Origin: Oceanitalea stevensii
Lineage (GTDB): Bacteria > Actinomycetota > Actinomycetes > Actinomycetales > Actinomycetaceae
Assembly: GCF_014837105.1 (NCBI RefSeq)
Contig: NZ_JACSPO010000007.1
Coordinates: 19,346 to 83,345 of the forward strand
Length of the DNA stretch: 64,000 nt
Reading direction: 5' to 3'
The notes beneath the pieces are model-generated. The model was not told the DNA's origin, ran no database searches, and saw only the letters and a list, made by a program, of their open reading frames with translations. Made by a program: the position numbers and the translations under genes. This document shows, in pieces, positions 53,594-62,063 of this stretch (its first letter is position 1; the number at the start of each line of letters is the position of its first letter).

Positions 53594-53995
53594 TCAGTCG
53601 GCCTCGCCGGGCAGCACCCGCAGGTGGCCGCGGCGTCCGAGCTCGGGCTCGGGCAGGCGGTGGGTGACCGGCGCCGGGGGGACGCTGCCGGGCCGGGTGG
53701 CGGGCACCGAGGGACCGGGGCGGGCGCGGGAGGCCTCCCGCACGGCGTCGGCCAGTGCCTCGATGTCGTCGGCGCTGGGCGGGGCCGGCACGAACTCCGT
53801 GGCGAGGCGGACGACCTCCCAGCCGCGCGGGGCGGTGAGCCGGTGCGCGTGCTCCTCGCACAGGTCGTAGGAGTGCGGCTCGGACTGGGTGGCGAGCGGG
53901 CCGAGGACGGCCGTGGAGTCGGCGTACACGTAGGTGAGGGTCGCCACGGCCGGACGGCTACAGGCAGCGCGTGTGCAGTGGCGGGAGAGTCTCAC
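53594..53995 (-). CDS. DUF3499 family protein
   Basis: A 133-residue protein. The conserved first half has CTRAACSRPAVATLTYVYAD, AVLGPLATQSEPHSYDLCEEHA and RLTAPRGWEVVRL; four cysteines and two histidines (CxxxxC and CEEH) suggest a metal site. The second half is Pro-rich and disordered. Function unknown; the gene is a marker of Actinobacteria and is normally found beside the metallopeptidase-family and whiB2 genes, as here. The start is GTG with TACCGT 6 bases upstream. Confidence 0.88.
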   Translation of the reverse strand: MRLSRHCTRAACSRPAVATLTYVYADSTAVLGPLATQSEPHSYDLCEEHAHRLTAPRGWEVVRLATEFVPAPPSADDIEALADAVREASRARPGPSVPATRPGSVPPAPVTHRLPEPELGRRGHLRVLPGEAD

Positions 53996-54001
53996 GCCCC
54001 G

Positions 54002-54007
54002 ACGGTA
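54002..54007 (-). promoter_or_regulatory. Candidate -10 element (TACCGT) for the DUF3499 gene
   Basis: Read on the minus strand, it ends 6 bases before the GTG at 53995. Confidence 0.5.
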
Positions 54008-54059
54008 CAACGTCCCGCGGACACCGCCGGCACGGCCACGCCGGAGCCGGCCCAGGGCA

Positions 54060-54065
54060 TAGCAT
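54060..54065 (+). promoter_or_regulatory. Candidate -10 element (TAGCAT) for the metallopeptidase-family gene
   Basis: TAGCAT ends 6 bases before the ATG at 54072. The divergent DUF3499 -10 lies 52 bp away. Confidence 0.5.
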
Positions 54066-54071
54066 CGAGGG

Positions 54072-54500
54072 ATGCCCGACGACCTCGTGATCCCGTCCCG
54101 GCGCTCCGCGCGCCGGCGGGACCGCCGCGGGCGCGGGCTCCGCGGCCCGCTGCTGCCGCCGACCCTGCCCGGGTGGCGCACCCGCAGCGAGGAGTTCGAC
54201 GACGCCGTGCTCGGGGCCGTCGAACGGCTGGAGAAGCGCTGGTCGCGCCAGCTGTCGGCGGTCGAGTTCGGCGTCGAGGAGGTCCCGCCGTCCGACCCGA
54301 GCCCGTGGGAGCAGGACGCCGTCGCCCTGGGCCGGTACTTCCCGGCCGACCCGGCCGCCGGCCTCACCGACCGCGTCGTCCTCTACCGCCGGCCCATCCA
54401 GTCCCGCTGCGAGGACGCCACCGAGCTCCACGCGCTCGTCGAGGAGGTCGTCCGGGAGCAGGTGGCCCACCTGCTCGGCCGCGACCCCGACGACCTCTGA
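54072..54500 (+). CDS. Metallopeptidase-family protein lacking the HExxH motif
   Basis: A 142-residue protein of the small zincin-like family. RSEEFDDAVLGAVERLEKRW, the VEFGVEEVPP strand and VVLYRRPIQSRCED align with the family. Where active members have HExxH the sequence reads EQVAH, within VVREQVAHLLGRDP. The zinc ligands are therefore mostly missing and the protein may be a non-catalytic relative. The first 30 residues are Arg-rich. It is divergent from DUF3499 and ends 9 bp from the convergent DUF5719 gene. Confidence 0.75.
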   Translation: MPDDLVIPSRRSARRRDRRGRGLRGPLLPPTLPGWRTRSEEFDDAVLGAVERLEKRWSRQLSAVEFGVEEVPPSDPSPWEQDAVALGRYFPADPAAGLTDRVVLYRRPIQSRCEDATELHALVEEVVREQVAHLLGRDPDDL

Positions 54501-54509
54501 GCCGCCCGC

Positions 54510-56075
54510 TCAGCCGCGCGGGCGGGGCGCGGGTGCGAGCGGGACGGCACTGGCCGTGCGGGCGTCCTCGGTGAGCGGCACGAAGGACATGAGGCTGCCG
54601 TCGGGTGCGGACGCCGTGAGCATGAGGCCGCCGTGCACGGCGCCGTCAGTGGCGCGGACCCCGAGCGCGGCCACGTCGCCGTCGGCGAGGGCCGCCGCAT
54701 CCTCGCGCAGGGTCGTCCGCGGGCCGAGGGTGCGGGTCACCGCGGCGCCCCGGGTGCCGTCACGCAGCACCGGGACGAGCTCGACGTCGAGCGCGTCGCC
54801 GGACGGGTTGGTGAGGACGAGGGACGCGGAGGAGACGCCGTCGCCGGGCACGGCCACGACGCCGGAGGCGAGCGCGGGCACCGCCGGCGCCCAGGCGCGG
54901 TCGACGGGCGCCGTGCCCGGGTCCTCCTCGCCGGCCCTGCCGACGGTGGTCGTCACGGCGGCGGCCGTGACGGGGAGGTCGGCGCTCACGACCGCCGACC
55001 AGGGCCCCTCGGGGATGCCGGTGAGGGAGACGTCGACGACGGCGCCGGGGTCCAGGACGAGCTCCTCGGCACCGGGCACGGCCTCGGGCCCCTCGGTGCC
55101 GAGCAGCTCGAGGGTGACGGTCGCGGTCTCCTCTCCGGGGTTGACGACCCGCACGGCGGGGGCGTCCGCCTCCTCCCCGGAGCTCTGGCCGAGGAAGATC
55201 CCGGGGACGACGACCGTCTCGGCGGGCGGCACCGAGGGGGCGACGAGGTCGGTGCCTGCGGGGACCAGGCCCCGCAGCCGGCTGTCCTGGACGAGAGCGG
55301 TCACCTCACCGCCGGTCGCGGCGACGTGGACGGCGACCCTCGGGTCGGCGGCCAGGGCCTCGAGCAGGACGATGCGCTGACCGCCGGCCGGGACGAGGAC
55401 GGTCCCGGCGGTGGAGAGGTCGAGGGCCCCGGTGCTCCCCCAGCCGCTGAGCGTGACGCTCGCCGGGGTCTGCCCCACGTTCGACAGCACGAGCTGCGCG
55501 GAGTCACCGGGCTGGGTGGAGCCGCCGACGAGCCACGCCGAGGTGGACGGGCTCTGGCACGACGTAGCCGCCAGGCCCCGGAGGTCGCCGGACTCGGTGA
55601 CGGCCACGCTGGTCCCCGCGACGAGCGCGACGACGTCCTCGACGGGCTCCGCCTCCAGGACGGTCGTCTCCCCGGCGTCGGTGCGCTGCGCGAGGCGGGC
55701 GGTGCCGGCGAGGGGCACCTCCTCACCCGCCGGGGCGTCGAGGCCGGGCCGCAGCCGCAGCGCGCCCGGCGGCTGGTCCTCGCTGCGGGCCAGGGTGACG
55801 ACGTCGAGCACGGTGCTCGTGCCCGAGCCCTCCGGGTCGAACTCGTCGTAGCCGAGGTCCTCCCCGGCGACGGCGGTGGCGAGGCGCGGGGGCCCAGGGC
55901 AGACCTGGGCGACGGTGGCGGCGTCGACCGGCACGACGACGTCGTCGACCGCGACGACGTCCACGGGCACGGCCTGCCCCGCGAGGGCGACGCCGGCGGC
56001 GGCGGCGAGCAGGGCCGCGCCGGAGACGGCGGTCGTCACCCGGCGCAGCACCCGCCGGTTGGTGGGGGCGCTCAT
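54510..56075 (-). CDS. DUF5719 family secreted protein
   Basis: A 521-residue protein with an N-terminal membrane helix or signal (VTTAVSGAALLAAAAGVALA). The rest is beta-rich and extracytoplasmic, with repeated phrases such as LVLSNVGQTPASVTLSGWG and VRVVNPGEETATVTLELLG. It matches the DUF5719 family found directly after the large GT2 gene in Actinobacteria. It may be a partner of that protein in the cell envelope. The start overlaps the GT2 stop (ATGA). Length is normal. Function unknown. Confidence 0.8.
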   Translation of the reverse strand: MSAPTNRRVLRRVTTAVSGAALLAAAAGVALAGQAVPVDVVAVDDVVVPVDAATVAQVCPGPPRLATAVAGEDLGYDEFDPEGSGTSTVLDVVTLARSEDQPPGALRLRPGLDAPAGEEVPLAGTARLAQRTDAGETTVLEAEPVEDVVALVAGTSVAVTESGDLRGLAATSCQSPSTSAWLVGGSTQPGDSAQLVLSNVGQTPASVTLSGWGSTGALDLSTAGTVLVPAGGQRIVLLEALAADPRVAVHVAATGGEVTALVQDSRLRGLVPAGTDLVAPSVPPAETVVVPGIFLGQSSGEEADAPAVRVVNPGEETATVTLELLGTEGPEAVPGAEELVLDPGAVVDVSLTGIPEGPWSAVVSADLPVTAAAVTTTVGRAGEEDPGTAPVDRAWAPAVPALASGVVAVPGDGVSSASLVLTNPSGDALDVELVPVLRDGTRGAAVTRTLGPRTTLREDAAALADGDVAALGVRATDGAVHGGLMLTASAPDGSLMSFVPLTEDARTASAVPLAPAPRPRG

Positions 56076-59000
56076 GTCGTCTCCTCCCGTCGGCGGCGTA
56101 CGGGCACGGCGAGCAGCACGGTGAACCCCAGGCCCACGGCCTGCGCCACGCGCCACGGGGTGAGCCACGCCGGCTCGTAGGTGAGCTCGAGGCGCCCGGT
56201 GTGGGCCGGCAGCTCGAAGGCCTGCCGCCAGCCGTCGGTGGTCGCCCGCAGCGGCCTGCCGTTGTAGGTGGCGCGCCAGGCGGGGTCGGCCCGCTCGGCG
56301 AGGACGAGGCGGCGGCCCTCCTCCCCCGCGTCGACCCGACCGCTCGCACCGACCGGCCGTGCGGGCAGGGAGGCGAGCACCTCTCCCTCCGCGGACACGA
56401 CCTGGGCGCGGGCGACGGACTGCGCCGCACCGGCGGCACCGGTGGACTGCGAGGTGCGCCAGATGACACCGGAGGCGTTCTCCGTCACGCGCTCGAGCCC
56501 CGCGGTGGAGTCGAGCCGGGCGACGAGGTCCTGGCGGGTGGTCCCGGCGTCCGCGTCCGTGACGGGCGGGACGAGGACGACGCCGACGGCGAGGCGGCCG
56601 AGCTGCTCGCCGGCCGCGTCCGCGGTGCCGGTGGCGAGCTCGGCGACGAGCTCGTGCAGCTCGGCGGTGGCGTCGTCCGGTGCGGCGGGCGCGCCGCCGG
56701 CGGTGAGGCCCCGGGCCGTCACCACCGTGGAGGTCTCGCTCAGCTGGGGGCCCGCGTGGCGCCACACCTCGGCGCGGACGGTCTCCCCCTCCGCACTGAG
56801 CGCGAGCACGCGTGACCGCTCGGGGCTGGTCTGGAGCTCCCGGGCGAGTGCCGGGACGGGCGGCGCCTCCCGGCCCTCGAGGGCGAGCAGGGTGCCCTCC
56901 TGCCCGCGCTGGTCGACGACCGTGGCGAGCCACACGCCCGCGGTCGCGAGCGGGCCCAGGACCATGACGGCGGTGACGAGGCTCGCGGAGAGCTGGCGCC
57001 AGCCGAAGCTGCGCGCGGTGAGCCACTCGCGCAGCCCGTCACCGCCCGCCGTCGTCGCGACGAGCAGCCCGAGCAGGGCGAGCGAGGTGCCCGCGCCGGC
57101 CCAGCCGTGGACGAGCTGCGCCTCGCCGGCCAGGTCGCGGCCCACCGCGACGGGGGTGCGCGTCGACAGCAGGGCGGTCGCCAGGCCGACGACGACGGCG
57201 ACCCAGCCGGCGCGGACGGCCCGCGCGCGGCCCGAGCCCCGCAGCAGGGCGAGGACCGCGACGAGGGCGACGGCGGCGCCACCCGCCAGCGCGAGGACGG
57301 TGGACCAGGGCTGCGTGGGACCGGCCAGCCCGGGCAGGGCGAGGGGCCAGCCGAGCGCCGCGAGCCAGGAGGCGCCGGGGTCGGAGGCGAGGGGCACCCC
57401 GGGGTCGGCGACGACCACGCGCCAGCCGCGCTCGGGGAGCGTGCCGAGGGCCGCGGTGAGCAGGGGGCCGAGGAGGAGGAGCGGGGGGACGGCCACGAGC
57501 GCGAGCAGACGCCGGCGGCGGGGCACGACGAGCGCGAGGAGGACGAGGACGACCACCGCTGCGGGCAGGAGGACGGGCGCGCCGGCGCAGGCCACGGCGA
57601 GCGCCAGGCCTCCGCCGGCGGCCGCCGAGATCGAGCCGCTGGCCGCGGGCGCGTCCGCCGCGGGCGCCGCGAGGGCGGGAACCTGCCCGGCAGCGGGATC
57701 GTCGTCGTCGTCAATGGTGCGCCTGGCGTCGGCGAGGCCGGAGAGGATGACGTCGCGGCGGTGCACGCCCACGGCCCGCGCGACGCCGAGCGCCGCCCAC
57801 GGCAGGGCGAGGTGGGCGAGGACGGCGCCCAGGCGCCCCTGGCCGAGGCCCACGAGCAGCGCGGGGGCCAGGGCCCACACGACCGCCGCCCACGCGCGCA
57901 GCAGCACCGAGCGGGTGGCGGCGCCGGCGGCGAACCAGGCGCCGAGCCCGGCGAGGGGCACGGCGAGGACGAGCAGCGCCGTCGTGAGGACGTTGCCGCT
58001 CGCACCCGCGAGCGGGAGCGCGGCGACGGCGAGGACGGTGAGGAGCGGGTCGGCCGGGCCGGCGTGGCCGAGGCCGGCGGGGACCCACGCGGACGTGGCC
58101 GTCCGCCACAGCTCGCGGGCGGCGGCGTCGAGCGGCGCGAGGGCGCCCCCGCGCAGCGCTCCCGCGGTGAGGAGGGGGCCCAGGGCGACGAGCGCGACGG
58201 TGGTGAGGCCGAGGAGCACGAGGGCGAGGGTGCCGCGCCGCCGCCGGGCGAGGACGGCGCGCTCGCGGATCTCCAGCTCGCTCGGGGCCACGCGGTGCGC
58301 GCGTCCGGCCGCCTGGGAGCGCCGCTCGTCGCGCTTGGCGCGGGCGACGTCGTGCCAGGAGGCGCGCAGCGGACGGAGGTGGCGCAGCGAGACCTGTCGG
58401 GTGGCCCGGTGCCGGCGCCGGGCGCGCCACACGGCAGCGGGCCGGGCGAGGACCTCGGCCGCGGCGCGCATCTCGGCGCCCACGAGGGCGATCTCCTTGG
58501 TCGCGACGCGCCACAGCGCCCGGACGGGGGCGAGCGCGAGGATCGCGAGGACGACGAGGGGCACCCAGTACCACGGCGTCGAGGTGAGCCACAGGAAGAG
58601 CTGGGAACGGCGGCGGGCGGCGAAGGACCGGCGCGGGTCGGGCACGGTCTGCGGGTCGGGCCGCGGGGAGGAGAGGTCGCGCAGGCCCTGGTAGGAGGCC
58701 CGCGCGTGGTGGACGACGGCGCCCGGCACGACGACGACGCGGTGGCCGGCGAGCCAGGCCCGCTGGGACAGGTCGAGACCGTCACCGAAGGGGCCCAGCG
58801 CGGGGTCGGGTCCGCCGAGCTCGTCCCAGACGGTGCGCCGGACGAGTGCGCCGGCCGTCCCGACGGCGAGCACGTCCTCGCGGGCGTCGTGCTGGCCCTG
58901 GTCGATCTCGCCGTCCTCGATGTCGGGGACGCGCCGGCCGGTGGACGTGGCGCGGACGCCCGCCTCGAGGAGGAGGTCCGGGCGGGCCCAGTCACGCTGC

Positions 59001-59416
59001 TTGGGGCCGGCGACCGCTACCGACGGGCCGGACTCCCCCGTGCGGAGGAGCTCGGCGTGGGCGCGGGGCTCGGGCGCGGAGTCGTCGTGGAGGAGCCACA
59101 GCCAGGGCTCCGGCTCGCCCGTCCCGCCGTGCTCCGCGAGCGCGGCCCGCACGGCCGCACCGAAGCTCCGGGGCGCGGGGACACGCAGCACCCGCACGGT
59201 GGAGACCTCGCGCAGGCCGGCGGCGTCGATCGCCGCGTGGACGGGGACACCCGTGCCCACCTCGCGGCCGGGGGCGCTCGTGTCGACGACGAGGACGGTC
59301 CCGACGGGACGCGTCTGCTCCGCCAGCCCCCGCAACGTCCGCGGCAGGTACGGCGAGACGCCGGGGCTCACCACGACAGCGAGGGTCGTGGCGGCGCCGG
59401 CGTCAGCGGCCGACAT
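56072..59416 (-). CDS. Large membrane glycosyltransferase family 2 protein
   Basis: A 1114-residue protein. The GT2 domain (about 1-280) begins LAVVVSPGVSPYLPRTLRGL and has LWLLHDDSAPEP (DDS, metal/nucleotide site) near 110, AGALVRRTVWDELGG near 190, and GDGLDLSQRAWLAGH near 212. A membrane helix near 290 and a charged linker follow. Residues 400-780 contain about ten to twelve helices, and the last 300 are extracytoplasmic, ending with one more helix. The layout recalls large mycobacterial polyprenyl-linked sugar transferases. The ATG at 59416 is used; a TTG precedes it. It lies between whiB2 and DUF5719 in conserved order. Confidence 0.82.
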   Translation of the reverse strand: MSAADAGAATTLAVVVSPGVSPYLPRTLRGLAEQTRPVGTVLVVDTSAPGREVGTGVPVHAAIDAAGLREVSTVRVLRVPAPRSFGAAVRAALAEHGGTGEPEPWLWLLHDDSAPEPRAHAELLRTGESGPSVAVAGPKQRDWARPDLLLEAGVRATSTGRRVPDIEDGEIDQGQHDAREDVLAVGTAGALVRRTVWDELGGPDPALGPFGDGLDLSQRAWLAGHRVVVVPGAVVHHARASYQGLRDLSSPRPDPQTVPDPRRSFAARRRSQLFLWLTSTPWYWVPLVVLAILALAPVRALWRVATKEIALVGAEMRAAAEVLARPAAVWRARRRHRATRQVSLRHLRPLRASWHDVARAKRDERRSQAAGRAHRVAPSELEIRERAVLARRRRGTLALVLLGLTTVALVALGPLLTAGALRGGALAPLDAAARELWRTATSAWVPAGLGHAGPADPLLTVLAVAALPLAGASGNVLTTALLVLAVPLAGLGAWFAAGAATRSVLLRAWAAVVWALAPALLVGLGQGRLGAVLAHLALPWAALGVARAVGVHRRDVILSGLADARRTIDDDDDPAAGQVPALAAPAADAPAASGSISAAAGGGLALAVACAGAPVLLPAAVVVLVLLALVVPRRRRLLALVAVPPLLLLGPLLTAALGTLPERGWRVVVADPGVPLASDPGASWLAALGWPLALPGLAGPTQPWSTVLALAGGAAVALVAVLALLRGSGRARAVRAGWVAVVVGLATALLSTRTPVAVGRDLAGEAQLVHGWAGAGTSLALLGLLVATTAGGDGLREWLTARSFGWRQLSASLVTAVMVLGPLATAGVWLATVVDQRGQEGTLLALEGREAPPVPALARELQTSPERSRVLALSAEGETVRAEVWRHAGPQLSETSTVVTARGLTAGGAPAAPDDATAELHELVAELATGTADAAGEQLGRLAVGVVLVPPVTDADAGTTRQDLVARLDSTAGLERVTENASGVIWRTSQSTGAAGAAQSVARAQVVSAEGEVLASLPARPVGASGRVDAGEEGRRLVLAERADPAWRATYNGRPLRATTDGWRQAFELPAHTGRLELTYEPAWLTPWRVAQAVGLGFTVLLAVPVRRRREETT

Positions 59417-59422
59417 CAAGCA

Positions 59423-59752
59423 TCAGACAGCCCGGCGCTTGAGCTTGCGACGCTCCCGCTCCGAGAGGCCGCCCCAGATGCCGAAGCGCTCGTCGTTGGC
59501 GAGGGCGTACTCGAGGCACTCGGCGCGGACGTCGCACGCGGTGCACACCCGCTTGGCCTCGCGGGTGGACCCGCCCTTCTCCGGGAAGAAGGCCTCCGGG
59601 TCGGTCTGCGCGCACAGCGCGCGCTCCTGCCAGCCGAGGAGCCCCTCGTCCGGCAGCTCGTCGATGGCGTACAGCCCCTGCTGGGTGGTGCCCGCCGTGA
59701 CTCCGGTCGTCAGCGGACCATCACCGAGAATGTTCCACACTGCTCTTCCCAT
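59423..59752 (-). CDS. whiB2: WhiB2-type iron-sulfur transcription factor
   Basis: A 109-residue protein with the four cluster-binding cysteines Cys47, Cys70, Cys73 and Cys79. GIWGGLSERERRKLKRR, near the C-terminus, is the G-[VI]-W-G-G turn plus basic tail. The position before the GT2 gene and near DUF3499 identifies the WhiB2/WhmD branch, which controls septation and cell division. The coding N-terminus has about 25 poorly conserved residues, so a later start is possible. It is 6 bp upstream of the GT2 gene and probably co-transcribed. Confidence 0.9.
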   Translation of the reverse strand: MGRAVWNILGDGPLTTGVTAGTTQQGLYAIDELPDEGLLGWQERALCAQTDPEAFFPEKGGSTREAKRVCTACDVRAECLEYALANDERFGIWGGLSERERRKLKRRAV

Positions 59753-59779
59753 CGTCGACCGGTCGCTTGCCCTTGCTGA

Positions 59780-59809
59780 ATTACACGCGTGTCATACGCC
59801 TCCCGTCAA
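59780..59809 (-). promoter_or_regulatory. Candidate whiB2 promoter with palindrome ACACGCGTGT
   Basis: On the minus strand TTGACG (59809-59804), an 18-base spacer and TGTAAT (59785-59780) form a plausible sigma-70 promoter. The spacer overlaps the 10-bp palindrome ACACGCGTGT (59783-59792). The same stretch contains GACAC, the reported WhiA motif. The 130-bp gap (59753-59882) shows nothing else. Confidence 0.5.
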
Positions 59810-59882
59810 GCGGAACGGTGCTATGAGGGGTTATTCACGCCGTCGTCGGGTCACTCGTGCCCCACCGGCCTCAGCGAGCGCG

Positions 59883-61049
59883 TCAGACGGTCTCGTCGCG
59901 CTTCTTCCGGGCGAAGCGGGCCGGGAGGTCCGGGCCGTCCCACACCTGGATGGCCCGCCAGATCGAGGCGGTGACGGGCACGGCGAGGACCGCCCCGGTG
60001 AGACCGGCGAGCACCGTGCCGGCGGTGAGCGCGACAAGGATGACGAGGGGGTGCAGGCGCAGCGCCCGGCCCATGACGATGGGCTGGAGGAGGTCACCCT
60101 CGAGCTGGTTGACGCCGACGACGATGGCGACGACGATCAGCGCCTCGACCGGCCCCACCGCGACGAGGGCGACGAGCGCGGCGAGGATGCCCGCGATGGT
60201 CGCCCCGACGAGGGGGATGAAGGCGCCGAGGAAGACGAGCACCGACAGCGGGATGGCCAGCGGCACCCCGACGATCGCCAGGCCGATGCCGATGAAGATG
60301 GCGTCGACCGCGGCGATGATCGCCGTGCCGCGGACGTACCCGCCGAGGGTGCGGATCGTCGCGTCGCCCACGCGCTGTCCTCGCCGGTAGCGGTGCCCCT
60401 CGAAGGGACGCAGGAGGAACTCCCAGATCTTGGGGCCGTCCTTGAGGAAGAAGAACAGCACGACGATCATGATGAAGAAGCCGGCGATGAAGTCGACGGT
60501 CTGCGACGCGCCGGCGATCGCCCCCGACCCGACGGCGCTGGACTGCAGGAGCCCGGTGGCCGACTCGACGGCCGAGTCGATCTGCTCCTGGGTGATGTCG
60601 AACGGCAGGGCCTCGACGTACTGCTGGAGCTCGGTGAAGCCCTCGAGCGCCTGGTCCCGCAGCTCGTCCCACTGGTTGACGACGGCGCGGGACACCAGCC
60701 ACACGACGGCGCCGAGCGCGGCGATGATCGCCGCGAGCGCGATCCACGTCGCGACGAGGGACGGCAGGCCCTTGCGCCGCAGGAGGGAGACGAGCGGGGA
60801 GATCGCGGCGGCCAGCACGAGCGCGATGAGCACCGGGATGACGACGAGCGTCAGCTGGGTGAGCACGAACACGAGGACGGCGAGGACCGCGGTGACGGCC
60901 AGCACCTGCAGCGAGCGGGTGCCGACACGGCCGAAGCCGTCGGACCACAGCCCCGGTGTGGTGGGCTCGGCCGGCAGCGGCTCCGCGACGTGCTCGACGA
61001 TCTCGGCCTCGCGCGCAGCCTCGCGCGACCGTCTGCTCCGTGGACTCAT
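59883..61049 (-). CDS. AI-2E transporter family membrane protein
   Basis: A 388-residue protein with eight helices of the AI-2E/PerM family. After a basic, soluble N-terminus (1-55) come VLAVLVFVLTQLTLVVIPVL, IALVLAAAISPLVSLL, a large loop with a coiled stretch (about 125-185), IAGFFIMIVVLFFFLKDGP near 200 and FIPLVGATIAGILAALVAL near 285, then VGVNQLEGDLLQPIVMGRALRLHPL. The family exports small molecules or ions; the substrate here is unknown. A GGGAAGG site precedes the ATG at 61049. Convergent with no gene to the left for 130 bp. Confidence 0.88.
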   Translation of the reverse strand: MSPRSRRSREAAREAEIVEHVAEPLPAEPTTPGLWSDGFGRVGTRSLQVLAVTAVLAVLVFVLTQLTLVVIPVLIALVLAAAISPLVSLLRRKGLPSLVATWIALAAIIAALGAVVWLVSRAVVNQWDELRDQALEGFTELQQYVEALPFDITQEQIDSAVESATGLLQSSAVGSGAIAGASQTVDFIAGFFIMIVVLFFFLKDGPKIWEFLLRPFEGHRYRRGQRVGDATIRTLGGYVRGTAIIAAVDAIFIGIGLAIVGVPLAIPLSVLVFLGAFIPLVGATIAGILAALVALVAVGPVEALIVVAIVVGVNQLEGDLLQPIVMGRALRLHPLVILVALTAGTVLAGLTGAVLAVPVTASIWRAIQVWDGPDLPARFARKKRDETV

Positions 61050-61196
61050 GGGTGCCTTCCCGTGCGTGGCGCCGGTGGTCACCCGGCGGTGGGCGCGAGC
61101 CTCTCGCTCGAGCCGCCCCCCGGCCGCCGACCAGTGTCCGCACAGCGTAACGAGGCCGGGCCGGGCCCGCCCTCCCGTCCGACTCGCGCCGCGGAC

Positions 61197-61202
61197 TAGG
61201 CT
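61197..61202 (+). promoter_or_regulatory. Candidate -10 element (TAGGCT) for the TIGR03089 gene, leaderless geometry
   Basis: TAGGCT ends 6 bases before the ATG at 61209. Confidence 0.5.
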
Positions 61203-61208
61203 CAGGTC

Positions 61209-62063
61209 ATGAGCATCGCGACAAAGGTGCTCGACCTCCTCACCGGGGACGAGCCCAATCAGCCCCGCCTCACGTGGTACGGCCCGGACGACGAGCGCGT
61301 CGAGCTGTCCGGGCGCGTGCTGGCCAACTGGGTCACCAAGGCCACCAACCTCCTCGTGGAGGAGGGTGAGGTCGAGCCGGGCTCGCGGGTGCTCCTCGAC
61401 GTGCCCGTGCACTGGCGCGCCCTCGTCTGGGCGATGGCCACCTGGTGCGCCGGTGGTGAGCTCGTCCTGCCCGCCGAGGAGGACGAGGTCCTCGACGACG
61501 ACGACGTCGACGACGAGCCCGGGTACACCGACCTGGACGAGGAGGAGACGGGCGACCTCGACGACGACGAGTCCGTGTTCGTCCCCGACGAGACGGCCGA
61601 GGAGCCGGACATCGCCGTCACCGCCCGCCCGTCGGGCGCGCCCGCCGCAGGCCTCGTGCTCGTCGTGGCCCTCCCGGCCCTCGCGATGCACGTCGAGGAC
61701 CCGATCCCCGCGGGAGCGGTCGACGCCGCCGCGGCCCTCATGACCTACGGCGACCACCTCGGCTTCGTCCAGGAGCCCGGCGGGGACGACGCCGCACTCT
61801 CGGGTCCCGAGATCTCCGGCTCGTCCGGTGGACCGGTCCCCTACGGCGAGCTCGCCGACTGGTGCCGGGAACAGACCCCCGCCTGCCACCGCGACGAGGA
61901 GCACCCGCGCGTCCTGTGCGCGCCGCGCGACCACGTCGAGATGCTCGCGCACGCCGTCGCCGCCTGGCGCGCGGGCGGTTCCCTCGTGCTCCTCGGCGAG
62001 GACGTCGACTCCAGCCGCTTCGACGCGATCCAGGCCGCCGAGCGCGCCGCCGTGCGGTGCTGA
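61209..62063 (+). CDS. TIGR03089 family protein with an acidic insertion
   Basis: A 284-residue protein. It resembles the N-terminal region of AMP-binding enzymes without the catalytic part: PRLTWYGPDDERVELSGRVLANWV, then EPGSRVLLDVPVHWRAL and AWRAGGSLVLL at the end. This is the actinobacterial TIGR03089 family, function unknown. Residues 88-137 form a very acidic stretch (EEDEVLDDDDVDDEP, DLDEEETGDLDDDES), interrupting the fold and absent from the shorter members I recall. The stop overlaps the next GTG by 7 bp. Confidence 0.85.
   Translation: MSIATKVLDLLTGDEPNQPRLTWYGPDDERVELSGRVLANWVTKATNLLVEEGEVEPGSRVLLDVPVHWRALVWAMATWCAGGELVLPAEEDEVLDDDDVDDEPGYTDLDEEETGDLDDDESVFVPDETAEEPDIAVTARPSGAPAAGLVLVVALPALAMHVEDPIPAGAVDAAAALMTYGDHLGFVQEPGGDDAALSGPEISGSSGGPVPYGELADWCREQTPACHRDEEHPRVLCAPRDHVEMLAHAVAAWRAGGSLVLLGEDVDSSRFDAIQAAERAAVRC

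Noticed and set aside
57107..59779. An 890-codon plus-strand frame opposite the large GT2 gene
   Set aside because: It reads through the reverse complement of the GT2 coding region and crosses into whiB2; composition is dominated by Gly, Glu and Arg.
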